Below, in pieces: positions 8,824-16,287 of a DNA stretch of 53,196 bases. The DNA is from Clostridiaceae bacterium. GTDB lineage: Bacteria; Bacillota; Clostridia; Oscillospirales; Acutalibacteraceae. How positions within the stretch are numbered: position 1 is the stretch's first letter; each line of letters opens with the position of its first letter. Under the pieces are notes generated by a model. It searched no databases, was not told the DNA's origin, and saw nothing but the letters and a program-made list of their open reading frames with translations. Location of the stretch: the NCBI GenBank assembly GCA_016288315.1, contig JAEEYU010000021.1, positions 1 to 53,196 of the forward strand, read 5' to 3'. The position numbers were made by a program, and so were the translations under genes.

Positions 8824-11592
8824 TTATGCTTTCTTTTCAGCTCTTTTTCTTGACGCTCTGCGAATGGCTTTGCCTAATTCAAACACGGGAACCGTGCTGG
8901 CGGCAAGAAGCAGTGAAATTGCAAATTCATTGAAATCAAGTTTGAAGTGTTCTTTCGCGTCTGCAATCGGGAAGAAAACATCACAGAGGAAGGGTACATA
9001 GATGGGAAGCAGTGTAAGCCCTGCAGTTACCACGAACGCACCTACAAGCCACCAGTTGAAGTTTCTGAACATACTCTTTGAGAAAAGGGAACCCTGACGC
9101 GAACGCATATTGACCGCGCAGAACAGTTCGCCGAAGTTGACGGCGAGGAACGCCATTGCAACCGCGTTAAGGCACATATTGTTGTTTGCTTCGCTTGCGC
9201 CCCAGATTGCCGAAAGACCTGCGCCGGGATTTGCATAGAAGAAGCCGATTACATAAGCGGCAATTTCAACAATTGCGAGGTAGATGCCCTGCCAGACCAT
9301 ATCAACGCCGGCGCCTCCGGAGAAAATGCCGTCTGTTGTGGCACGGGGTTTACGGCGCATAAGATTGCCTTCCGCTTTTTCCATACCGAGAGCAAGACCG
9401 GGCAGCGAGTCGGTAACCATATTTACCCAGAGAAGGTGAATGGGACCGAGAATTGTGAAATTGAGAACAGCTGAGAAGAACATTATGAGCACTTCACTCA
9501 TATTGGTTGAAAGCTGGAACTGAAGGACCTTGCAGACATTGTCATAAATCTTTCTGCCTTCTTCGACAGCGTTGACTATGGTTGCAAAGTTATCGTCAGC
9601 GAGAACCATATCGGAAACGCCTTTGGTAACATCGGTGCCCGTGATGCCCATACCGATACCGATATCGGCAGATTTGATTGAGGGCGCATCATTTACGCCG
9701 TCGCCCGTCATCGCTGTAACCATTCCGCGTGCTCTCCACGCCTTGACGATTCTTGTCTTATGTTCGGGCTGAACACGGGCGTAAACCGAGAATTTCGTAA
9801 CCTCTTCGATGAGTTCTTCATCGGTGTATTTGTCGAGATCCGCGCCGAGAATCGCTTCGGATGCCTCGGTAATAATGCCGAGTTCCCTGCCGATGGCAAC
9901 GGCGGTGTCTTTGTGGTCACCGGTAATCATTACTGGGCGGATTCCCGCTTCACGGCACTCATCTATAGCTGCCTTGACTTCGGGTCTGACGGGGTCAATC
10001 ATGCCTGTAAGACCAACAAAAACAAGGTCTTCTTCGAGATCCGCGGGCTCAAATGATGCGGGAACCGAGTCATATTTACGCATGGCAACCGCAAGCACAC
10101 GAAGGGCCTTGTCTGCCATTGCCTTGTTGCTGGTAACAATATCGTTTCTTACCGCTTCGGTAAAGGAAACCGTTTCGCCGTTTATTAAAGCGTATTTGCA
10201 GTGGTTGAGAACAACATCGGGCGCGCCCTTTGTGTATTGAACAATTCCGCCCGCGGTCTGATGAACGGTTGACATCATCTTTCTGCCTGAATCGAAAGGC
10301 GCTTCGCCTACTCTGGGGCAGGCGGCGACAAGGTCGTTTTTGTTGAGAGAGAGTTTGTTTGCGTATGCAACAAGAGCCGCCTCGGTGGGCTCGCCCGTTA
10401 CAACGCCGTTGCCGTCGATATTCGCGTCGCAACACAGCGCCATTGCGGTTGCTATGAGATTTTCATCATCGCCGTAGTGATCGACGACCGTCATTTTGTT
10501 CTGGGTAAGAGTGCCCGTTTTATCGGAGCAGATTATCTGAGTGCAGCCGAGAGTTTCGACCGCCGTGAGTTTTCTGATAAGCGCCTGGCGCTTGCTCATC
10601 GCCGTAACGCCGATTGAGAGAATAATCGTAACAACGGCGGGAAGACCTTCGGGAATAGCCGCGACCGCAAGAGCGATTGCGGAAATGAAGGTTGAGAGCG
10701 CAGCGTTGCCGAAGTGGCCCCAGGTGAAGCCGGTCTTTTCGGTAAGCATTGTTTCGGCAAGACCTACTACAAAGACAAGAACCGAAATGCCGATTACGAG
10801 TTTTGTAAGGAACTTTGAAAGTTCCGCCATTTTTATCTGAAGAGGAGTCTGTTCTTTTTCCGCCTGTGTAAGAGCGTCGGCGATTTTGCCCATCTCGGTA
10901 TCCATACCCGTGTCGGTAACAACCGCCTTGCCTCTGCCGTAAACGATGGTGGAGCCGCTGTAAAGCATATTTCTGCGGTCGCCGAGAGGAACATCATCAC
11001 CAGAGTTTGTGCCCATGAGAATATCGACTATTTTGGTAACAGGCACGGATTCGCCGGTGAGAGCCGCCTCTTCAACTTTCATTGAATAGCTTTCGAGGAT
11101 GCGGCAATCCGCGGGAACAGCGTCGCCTGCTTCGAGCACTATGACATCGCCCCTGACAAGATCTTCGCTCTTGACAGTTGTGATTATGCCGTCGCGGATA
11201 ACATGGCTTGTTGCCGCGGTCATCTCCATAAGAGCGTCCATTGCAGCTTCCGCCTTGCTCTCCTGAACAAGACTCATAATGGTGTTGATTATAACAACCG
11301 CAAGAATGATGATAACATCGGCGAAGTCAATAAGTTTGAATCCTTCGCCCGCCTTGAAAGCTTCAAAAACGGCAACACACGCTTGAATAAAAGCGGCAAT
11401 GAGCAACATAATAATCATAGGATCGGCGAGGGAGTTCAGGAATTTTCTGAACAAGCTCTCTTTCTCCGCCTCTTTGAGTTTGTTCTTACCGTTCTCAGCA
11501 AGGCGTTTTTCCGCCTCCGCGGTTGTCAAACCGTTGTCGTTGCTGTTGACTTCTTTTAAAACGCTTTCGACCGATTCAAGATAGTGTTTCAA
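8824..11592 (-). CDS. Calcium/manganese-type P-type ATPase (P2)
   Basis: A 922-residue ion pump of the SERCA/PMCA-like P2 class. Visible motifs: TGES (179-182) in the actuator domain, PEGLP (314-318) in M4, the phosphorylation motif CSDKTGTLT with Asp357, the hinge motif TGDGVNDAPS, and NMVTDSLPG in M6, whose Asn/Asp pair belongs to the cation site of calcium pumps. It exports divalent cations using ATP. Start is TTG at 11592 with AAAGGAGGA six to seven bases upstream; the window has several TTG starts. The upstream yybP-ykoY riboswitch and terminator point to induction by Mn2+, so Mn2+ export (perhaps with Ca2+) is the likely role. It is a single-gene unit closed by a terminator at 8782-8801. 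Confidence 0.93.
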   Translation of the reverse strand: MKHYLESVESVLKEVNSNDNGLTTAEAEKRLAENGKNKLKEAEKESLFRKFLNSLADPMIIMLLIAAFIQACVAVFEAFKAGEGFKLIDFADVIIILAVVIINTIMSLVQESKAEAAMDALMEMTAATSHVIRDGIITTVKSEDLVRGDVIVLEAGDAVPADCRILESYSMKVEEAALTGESVPVTKIVDILMGTNSGDDVPLGDRRNMLYSGSTIVYGRGKAVVTDTGMDTEMGKIADALTQAEKEQTPLQIKMAELSKFLTKLVIGISVLVFVVGLAETMLTEKTGFTWGHFGNAALSTFISAIALAVAAIPEGLPAVVTIILSIGVTAMSKRQALIRKLTAVETLGCTQIICSDKTGTLTQNKMTVVDHYGDDENLIATAMALCCDANIDGNGVVTGEPTEAALVAYANKLSLNKNDLVAACPRVGEAPFDSGRKMMSTVHQTAGGIVQYTKGAPDVVLNHCKYALINGETVSFTEAVRNDIVTSNKAMADKALRVLAVAMRKYDSVPASFEPADLEEDLVFVGLTGMIDPVRPEVKAAIDECREAGIRPVMITGDHKDTAVAIGRELGIITEASEAILGADLDKYTDEELIEEVTKFSVYARVQPEHKTRIVKAWRARGMVTAMTGDGVNDAPSIKSADIGIGMGITGTDVTKGVSDMVLADDNFATIVNAVEEGRKIYDNVCKVLQFQLSTNMSEVLIMFFSAVLNFTILGPIHLLWVNMVTDSLPGLALGMEKAEGNLMRRKPRATTDGIFSGGAGVDMVWQGIYLAIVEIAAYVIGFFYANPGAGLSAIWGASEANNNMCLNAVAMAFLAVNFGELFCAVNMRSRQGSLFSKSMFRNFNWWLVGAFVVTAGLTLLPIYVPFLCDVFFPIADAKEHFKLDFNEFAISLLLAASTVPVFELGKAIRRASRKRAEKKA

Positions 11593-11632
11593 AAACAGTC
11601 CTCCTTTATTTATGGGAAATTGTTAACTTAAC

Positions 11633-11676
11633 AAAAAAGACCTATGACAGAGACAAAACGCTCTGTCAAAGGTCTT
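11633..11676 (-). terminator. Riboswitch-controlled terminator before the ATPase gene
   Basis: On the minus strand 11661-11676 pairs with 11637-11652 (16 positions, one mismatch) around an 8-base loop, followed by six U. Its 5' arm contains the CCUUUGAC strand that closes helix P1 of the aptamer, so the two folds exclude each other. Confidence 0.85.
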
Positions 11677-11762
11677 GCTTCACTGAACAGGGCTGTCGCC
11701 AGGCGGAACGCCGGTTGTTGACGGCAGCTAAGGGAAACCCTTCAAGCTACTCCCCTTTAACG
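11665..11762 (-). ncRNA. yybP-ykoY (manganese) riboswitch aptamer
   Basis: The minus-strand leader of the ATPase gene shows conserved blocks of this family: AAAGGGGAGTAGC (11746-11758), GTCAACAACCGGC and GCAAGACCTTTG (11667-11678). P1 is GUUAAAGG (11754-11761) with CCUUUGAC (11665-11672). The family binds Mn2+ and commonly precedes P-type ATPases. Because P1 formation would break the overlapping terminator, the predicted logic is an ON switch: metal bound, ATPase expressed. Confidence 0.88.
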
Positions 11763-11768
11763 GAGATA

Positions 11769-11797
11769 TATTAACATATTAAGAGCGGTGTTGTCAA
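11769..11797 (-). promoter_or_regulatory. Promoter of the riboswitch/ATPase unit
   Basis: Minus strand TTGACA (11792-11797), 17 bases, TTAATA (11769-11774), placing the transcript start just before the aptamer. Confidence 0.7.
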
Positions 11798-11807
11798 TTA
11801 AAAAGTG

Positions 11808-12902
11808 TTAACTGTTACTCAGGTCAATTTTTTCTGTTTTTACATAATTGCCGTCTGAGTCGAAATACCATCGTTCGAGAGGTGCTTCGTTTTTGTAAGG
11901 AACAACTCTAATTGGACAGTCATCATCGGGAAGATGAGCAACTGTATATGTTGTTTTTCCGTTTTTATCATATCTGGATTCAACATATGCATTATCATCT
12001 CTAATAGATGTGATTAAAGAATAATAAATTTTATCACCGACATCATGCCATTCTTCAAATTTATATTGTTTATTAGTTGGATAGGAAATCCAATATTTTT
12101 CCCTTGAATACTTTGGCGTATGTATCATTTGAATGTTTCCCTCAGAAAAAACGGATTTATAGTCGTTTAATGATTGCTCATATTCGTCATCAGCATTACA
12201 GGGTTCATATTCTTCAATAAAAATAAGATTGTCATTTGCATCATACAGAACAACTCCATACGATATTTTTTTATCTTTAGATAAAACTCTATATCCTTTT
12301 ATTATTTCTCCGTTCTCATCGTATTCTTCAAATAAATCATCATAGTTAGTGTTCGACAAAAGTCTTTTAGTGTTCGGGCGTTTCGGGGTTTTGACTTTCG
12401 GCGGAATTGTGTGTTCGGGAACGCTCCCCTCCTCAAGCAAATATTCGTCTGTTTTGCTCAACGGCGGGACTTTGTAAGTGGTGTATCTGAAGTGGTTTTC
12501 ATAGGAAAGAACAGCGAATACAGCAATAATTACAGGAATGAGAACCGCAACAATGATTTTCGGAAGTTTTGATTTCTTTTTATAATTCGCAAGCGAGTTT
12601 TCGGATTCGGAATAAGGTTCTAAGTAGTCAACAAACAATGTGTCTGTTTCGTCAAGGTTTTCTTCAGTGTCAGCTGTTTCTTCCGCAGAATTTTCAGGTT
12701 CTGTTGCAGGTTCGTCTGTTTCAGACACAGGCACGGTGTATTCTTCCGCTGCGGGACTTGCCTGCTCTTCGGCTTCTTCAACGGCAGGTTCTTCGGTATT
12801 CTCTTTTGTCTCGAGGCTTTCAAGCAGTTCTTTTACATTTGAGCCGCATTGCGGGCAGAAATCAAAAGCACCGACATTTGAGCCGCATCTGGGACAATAC
12901 AT
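11808..12902 (-). CDS. Zinc-ribbon, single-pass membrane protein with extracellular domain (364 aa)
   Basis: The N-terminus holds two CxxC pairs (CPRC and CPQC, residues 3-20), a zinc ribbon. Residues about 30-105 are a Glu/Thr/Pro-rich acidic linker, followed by a KKKSK stop signal and one membrane segment (about 113-130). The remaining 230 residues are predicted outside and contain repeating RYDKNGK and YFDSDGN elements that resemble short beta-hairpin repeats. The coding region, mainly the outer domain, is visibly richer in A and T than neighbouring genes, which could reflect transfer. The ribosome site is AAGGA. Function unknown; zinc ribbon plus membrane anchor plus outer domain recalls sensor-like proteins of Clostridia. 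Confidence 0.75.
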   Translation of the reverse strand: MYCPRCGSNVGAFDFCPQCGSNVKELLESLETKENTEEPAVEEAEEQASPAAEEYTVPVSETDEPATEPENSAEETADTEENLDETDTLFVDYLEPYSESENSLANYKKKSKLPKIIVAVLIPVIIAVFAVLSYENHFRYTTYKVPPLSKTDEYLLEEGSVPEHTIPPKVKTPKRPNTKRLLSNTNYDDLFEEYDENGEIIKGYRVLSKDKKISYGVVLYDANDNLIFIEEYEPCNADDEYEQSLNDYKSVFSEGNIQMIHTPKYSREKYWISYPTNKQYKFEEWHDVGDKIYYSLITSIRDDNAYVESRYDKNGKTTYTVAHLPDDDCPIRVVPYKNEAPLERWYFDSDGNYVKTEKIDLSNS

Positions 12903-13004
12903 CGCTTTCAGTCCTTATTTGTTTTATTAAACGGCGAAGTGCAATCACACCGCCGAACAACTCTGTTTTACCGATTCAATTGCAGTTGAATTATAAAACT
13001 GCGC

Positions 13005-13052
13005 GGACTCCCTCAGTCAACTTCGTTGACAGCTCCCCCAAAGGAGGAGCCC
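13005..13052. repeat. Palindromic dispersed-repeat-like element
   Basis: A 48-base GC-rich element in an AT-rich gap. It contains a perfect GTCAAC-TTC-GTTGAC hairpin (13016-13030) and a second stem around CTCC/GGAG. This arrangement matches, from memory, a small non-coding repeat that occurs in many copies in gut Clostridia. No second copy was found in this window. Confidence 0.6.
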
Positions 13053-13071
13053 ATGCAATACCCATGCAATA
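13050..13071. repeat. 11-base tandem duplication
   Basis: CCCATGCAATA occurs twice in direct succession (13050-13060 and 13061-13071) at the right edge of the palindromic element. It may be a target-site duplication or slippage product. Confidence 0.75.
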
Positions 13072-13092
13072 ATAGTTTATTTGTTGCAAAAA

Positions 13093-13114
13093 AGCCCTCG
13101 GTTAAGCGAGGGCT
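13093..13114 (-). terminator. Terminator of the zinc-ribbon/unknown gene pair
   Basis: Perfect 8-base stem AGCCCTCG/CGAGGGCT with a 6-base loop, then six T on the minus strand (13088-13093). The stop codon of the preceding gene lies in the loop, so coding sequence forms half of the hairpin. Confidence 0.85.
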
Positions 13115-13473
13115 GCGTTGTTTTCAGACGGCTTGTTCAAGAATTTTGAGGTCTGAAATTCAAATCTTTCAATCCACTCTCTGCCGCCCTGAGTCTTTTT
13201 GAGCGTTTCGATAAGCAGAGCGCGGGTGACCTCGTGAACCGCCTTTGTTTTGCTGCCCGACCTGACAATGTAGCGATACTGCGAGGCGTTGATGAACATC
13301 GGTTTGTTTTCATCTTTATAAACGATTGCAAAATCGGTGTTTACGGAAGGGAGAAAACCCAATTTGCTGCAACAGCGCACGACGACCGCCTCCGTCTCCT
13401 GCTGGGAGAACGGGGAGATGCAGGTGAGCTTTGCGCCGACAGCCGTATATTTTTTAATATTTATAAAAGCCAT
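13102..13473 (-). CDS. Hypothetical protein (123 aa)
   Basis: Not recognised. A soluble, mixed alpha/beta protein with no signal peptide or membrane segment; it has Cys18, and Cys34-Cys35 in VVVRCCSK. Its ATG overlaps the TGA of the upstream zinc-ribbon gene by one base (TGATG), so the two are translationally coupled and probably act together. The last codons form half of the operon terminator. Confidence 0.7.
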   Translation of the reverse strand: MAFINIKKYTAVGAKLTCISPFSQQETEAVVVRCCSKLGFLPSVNTDFAIVYKDENKPMFINASQYRYIVRSGSKTKAVHEVTRALLIETLKKTQGGREWIERFEFQTSKFLNKPSENNAALA

Positions 13474-14294
13474 CAGAAATTCTCCTTTCTGAATGCGTTT
13501 CTGACGTTCTTTGCCTGCCTGCGGGCTTTTCTGAAGCCGAAGGACAGGATGATAAGACCGAGCCCGAGCACAAACAGGGAGAGGAGAAGAAGTATTGTGC
13601 CGGTGAGCGCCTTTGAGCTGCCTGAATCCGCCTTTATAAACTTAACGGGCTCGAAGTTCATTTTTGCCTTTTCCATTGAGGACTTGATTTCGGATAACTC
13701 TTTGCTGCCCGTTTTTGTGACGATACCTTTGATTTTTAAGGGTTTTGCCCCGTCATAGCCGTCGGTGCCGAACTGTATTCTGCGGTATCGCCCGTTTAAC
13801 TGTTCGTAACTCAGACCGACTAAGGCGTAGGTTTTATCTGCCCCGCGGGCAAAGCAGTAAACGGTTTTGTCGTTGGGCGCATTGTCGTAATATGCCTCGG
13901 CAAGCGGAATTAAGGAATCCGCTTCAAATATGACGTTTGTGCCCTCGGCGGCGTCTTGTGTGTAGGCGACCGGGTCGGGCGCACTGCCGGGTGAGAGGAA
14001 TCTTGTTACGCTTGACGCAAGCAGAGCGCCGAACACAAGGAAGATGATTAAACCGAAAATGAAAGCGGTGCGTATTTTGCCTTTTGTTACCCTTCTGACA
14101 GCCTCTTTTTTTGTTTCGCCTTTGAAAATGACTACGCTTTCGTTGCGGACAAAGGTTGAGGTTGCGGGGTCATAGTAACCGCTTAACGAATCAAGAGCAG
14201 TTTTATAATCGGATGAGGCAAGAGCCGCTTTGCACTTAGGGCAGACACGAAGGTCGCCGTCATAGCTGTAACCGCATCTCGGGCACTGAGGCAT
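13473..14294 (-). CDS. Zinc-ribbon membrane protein with two membrane segments (273 aa)
   Basis: N-terminal zinc ribbon with CPRC and CPKC (residues 4-21), a cytosolic linker, one membrane segment (about 93-115), an outer region of about 110 residues and a second membrane segment near 230-252, ending in a basic RKARRQAKNVRNAF tail. Function unknown. It is the first gene of a two-gene operon from the promoter at 14327-14355, with GGAAAGGAG as ribosome site. It shares the zinc-ribbon-plus-anchor design of the neighbour at 11808 but not its outer domain. Confidence 0.75.
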   Translation of the reverse strand: MPQCPRCGYSYDGDLRVCPKCKAALASSDYKTALDSLSGYYDPATSTFVRNESVVIFKGETKKEAVRRVTKGKIRTAFIFGLIIFLVFGALLASSVTRFLSPGSAPDPVAYTQDAAEGTNVIFEADSLIPLAEAYYDNAPNDKTVYCFARGADKTYALVGLSYEQLNGRYRRIQFGTDGYDGAKPLKIKGIVTKTGSKELSEIKSSMEKAKMNFEPVKFIKADSGSSKALTGTILLLLSLFVLGLGLIILSFGFRKARRQAKNVRNAFRKENF

Positions 14295-14326
14295 AACACT
14301 GCTCCTTTCCGAAAAATTTTCAGTTT

Positions 14327-14355
14327 ATTATATCACAACAGATTGTGTTTTTCAA
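14327..14355 (-). promoter_or_regulatory. Promoter of the zinc-ribbon operon
   Basis: Minus strand TTGAAA (14350-14355), 17 bases, TATAAT (14327-14332) with TGA before it. Confidence 0.8.
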
Positions 14356-14373
14356 GGTGTATTTGTTATATTA

Positions 14374-14402
14374 TTGACAATATTTTGTATAGATGGTAAT
14401 AT
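14374..14402 (+). promoter_or_regulatory. Promoter of the sugar kinase-glmM operon
   Basis: TTGACA (14374-14379), 17 bases, TAATAT (14397-14402) preceded by TGG, 39 bases before the ATG. It is divergent from the zinc-ribbon promoter, the two -35 boxes being 18 bases apart. Confidence 0.8.
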
Positions 14403-14441
14403 TAAAATAACACTTTATGCGTTAATTTGAGGTAGCACTTT

Positions 14442-15608
14442 ATGAACTGTGCGGATGAATTTGAAAGACGCTTTGCTTCAAAGCCCGACGGCGTTGTATT
14501 CTGCCCTTATCGCATTTGCCCGCTCGGCGCGCACACGGACCACAACAAAGGTCTTGTGACCGGCTTTGCGCTTGACAGGGGAATATCTGTTGCATACTCC
14601 GTTTGCGGGGGCAGTGAAATCAAAGTCGGGTCGGCGCAGTTTGTAGGCGTGAAGCGCTGGGATATAAACAGCGTTCCCGAAACAAAATGCGGCGACTGGG
14701 CCGACTACCTGCGCGGAGTGACGCTTGAACTGAAAAAGGAGCACACTCCCCTTTGCGGTATTACCGCTTTTATTGACGGAGATTTTTCTCCGGGAGGACT
14801 TTCGTCATCGGCGGCGGTTACGCTGGCTTTTCTTAACGCATTGTGCAGGGCAAACGGAATAACTCCCGGCGCCGGGGAATATATAAGTATGGCGCAGACT
14901 GCGGAGAGAGAGTATGTCGGGGTCAGATGCGGAGTGCTTGACCAGAGCTGTGAAGTGCTTTGCAGAAAAGACAGGCTGCTGTTTCTCGACACGCTTGACG
15001 GCTCGCACTCGCTTATTCAGGCAGGTCACGGGATGAAGCCGTTTGAAATCGGTATATTTTCAAGCGGTCTCGGTCATAAGCTTGCAGGCAGCAAATACAA
15101 CATGCGGGCAGACGAGCTTAAAAGCGCGGCTTACACAGTCAAGGCTTTTGCGGGTATTGAATACGGAAGATTTGACGAAACATTTATGCGCGATGTTGAC
15201 CGCGATGTTTTTGAGCGTTACAAAGACCGTCTGCCGGACAGTTTCAGAAAACGCGCGGAGCACTGGTATAATGAGTGCGACAGAGTGAAGCTCGGCGTTC
15301 GGGCTTGGGAAAACGGAGACATTGAAAGCTTCGGCGGGCTGATGAATCAAAGCGGGCTTTCTTCAATCGGACTGTGGGAAACCGGCAGTGCGGAGCTGAC
15401 GGCGCTCACTAAAATTCTTCAGAACACAGACGGCGTTTACGGCGCAAGATTTTCCGGCGCAGGCTTCGGCGGCTGCTGTGCGGCACTGACCGACCCGGGC
15501 AAAAGAGAAGAAATTGCTTATAAAGTAAAAAGTGAATACTCCCGCCTTTTTCCGAAACTTGAATTTTCGGCGGAGTTCTGCGAGAGCGGAGACGGGATGA
15601 CAATATAA
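14442..15608 (+). CDS. GHMP sugar-1-kinase, galacturonokinase/galactokinase-like
   Basis: A 388-residue GHMP kinase with all three family motifs: a sugar-binding motif at 21-37 (CPYRICPLGAHTDHNKG), the phosphate loop PGGLSSSAA (117-125) with the catalytic base in GVLDQS (Asp167), and SGAGFGG (338-344). The first motif reads PYRICPLGAH rather than the GRVNLIGEHTDY of ordinary galactokinases; together with KRAEHW and GVYGARFSGAGF it resembles, from memory, plant galacturonokinase. It therefore likely makes a sugar-1-phosphate from galacturonate, galactose or a derivative. First gene of an operon with a beta-helix protein and glmM, which suggests supply of activated sugars for wall or surface glycan. 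Confidence 0.85.
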   Translation: MNCADEFERRFASKPDGVVFCPYRICPLGAHTDHNKGLVTGFALDRGISVAYSVCGGSEIKVGSAQFVGVKRWDINSVPETKCGDWADYLRGVTLELKKEHTPLCGITAFIDGDFSPGGLSSSAAVTLAFLNALCRANGITPGAGEYISMAQTAEREYVGVRCGVLDQSCEVLCRKDRLLFLDTLDGSHSLIQAGHGMKPFEIGIFSSGLGHKLAGSKYNMRADELKSAAYTVKAFAGIEYGRFDETFMRDVDRDVFERYKDRLPDSFRKRAEHWYNECDRVKLGVRAWENGDIESFGGLMNQSGLSSIGLWETGSAELTALTKILQNTDGVYGARFSGAGFGGCCAALTDPGKREEIAYKVKSEYSRLFPKLEFSAEFCESGDGMTI

Positions 15609-15620
15609 AAGAGGTCTGAA

Positions 15621-16286
15621 ATGATAAAAATAAAAGATTTGTATGATTTGTCGCACACTGCGGCAGGCGAATACCTTTCGGGTTTTGAATACCCGTGGGA
15701 GGCACTCGGCGGAATAAAGGAGCTTATTGTTTCACTGGGTGAAAAGCTTGACAGGGAGCAATACAACGAAATTGCACCTCAGGTGTGGGTGCACAAGACG
15801 GCAAAAACCGCTCCGACGGCGTTTATCGGCGCACCGTGTATAATTGGCGAAAACACTGAAGTCCGCCACTGCGCTTTTATCAGAGGGAGCGCACTTATAG
15901 GCAGGGGCTGTGTTATAGGTAACTCCGTTGAGCTTAAAAATGTTATTATTTTTGACGGCGTTCAGGTGCCGCACTTCAACTATGCGGGTGACAGCATACT
16001 CGGTTATATGTCGCACATGGGAGCGGGAGCGGTGACATCAAACGTAAAATCCGACAAGCTGCCCGTTGTTATAAAAGACGGCAGGGACGAAATTGAAACG
16101 GGACTGAAAAAATGCGGTGCGTTTCTCGGAGACTTTGTTGAGGTCGGCTGCAACAGCGTTCTGAACCCGGGGACGGTTATCGGAAGATACTCGAATATCT
16201 ACCCGACATCCTGCGTCAGAGGAACCGTCAGGCAGAACAGCATTTTCAAGAACAACGGAACAATAATCACAAAAGAGGACAGATAA
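15621..16286 (+). CDS. Left-handed beta-helix (hexapeptide) protein, GlmU C-domain-like
   Basis: A 221-residue protein with an N-terminal helical segment (1-50) and hexapeptide repeats over about 60-200 (APTAFIGAPCIIGENTEV, SALIGRGCVIGNSVEL), the left-handed beta-helix of nucleotidyltransferases and acyltransferases. There is no N-terminal pyrophosphorylase domain. HFNYAGDSILG resembles the acetyltransferase site of GlmU. Twelve bases separate it from the kinase gene (ribosome site AAAGAGG) and its stop almost touches the glmM start. With glmM next door, a step in UDP-amino-sugar synthesis is plausible, but the reaction is not proven by sequence. Confidence 0.75.
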   Translation: MIKIKDLYDLSHTAAGEYLSGFEYPWEALGGIKELIVSLGEKLDREQYNEIAPQVWVHKTAKTAPTAFIGAPCIIGENTEVRHCAFIRGSALIGRGCVIGNSVELKNVIIFDGVQVPHFNYAGDSILGYMSHMGAGAVTSNVKSDKLPVVIKDGRDEIETGLKKCGAFLGDFVEVGCNSVLNPGTVIGRYSNIYPTSCVRGTVRQNSIFKNNGTIITKEDR

Positions 16287-16287
16287 A

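Noticed and set aside
9572-10240. Plus-strand frames of 66-143 codons inside the P-type ATPase
   Set aside because: They are opposite-strand shadows of a well-conserved gene, without ribosome sites or recognisable domains.
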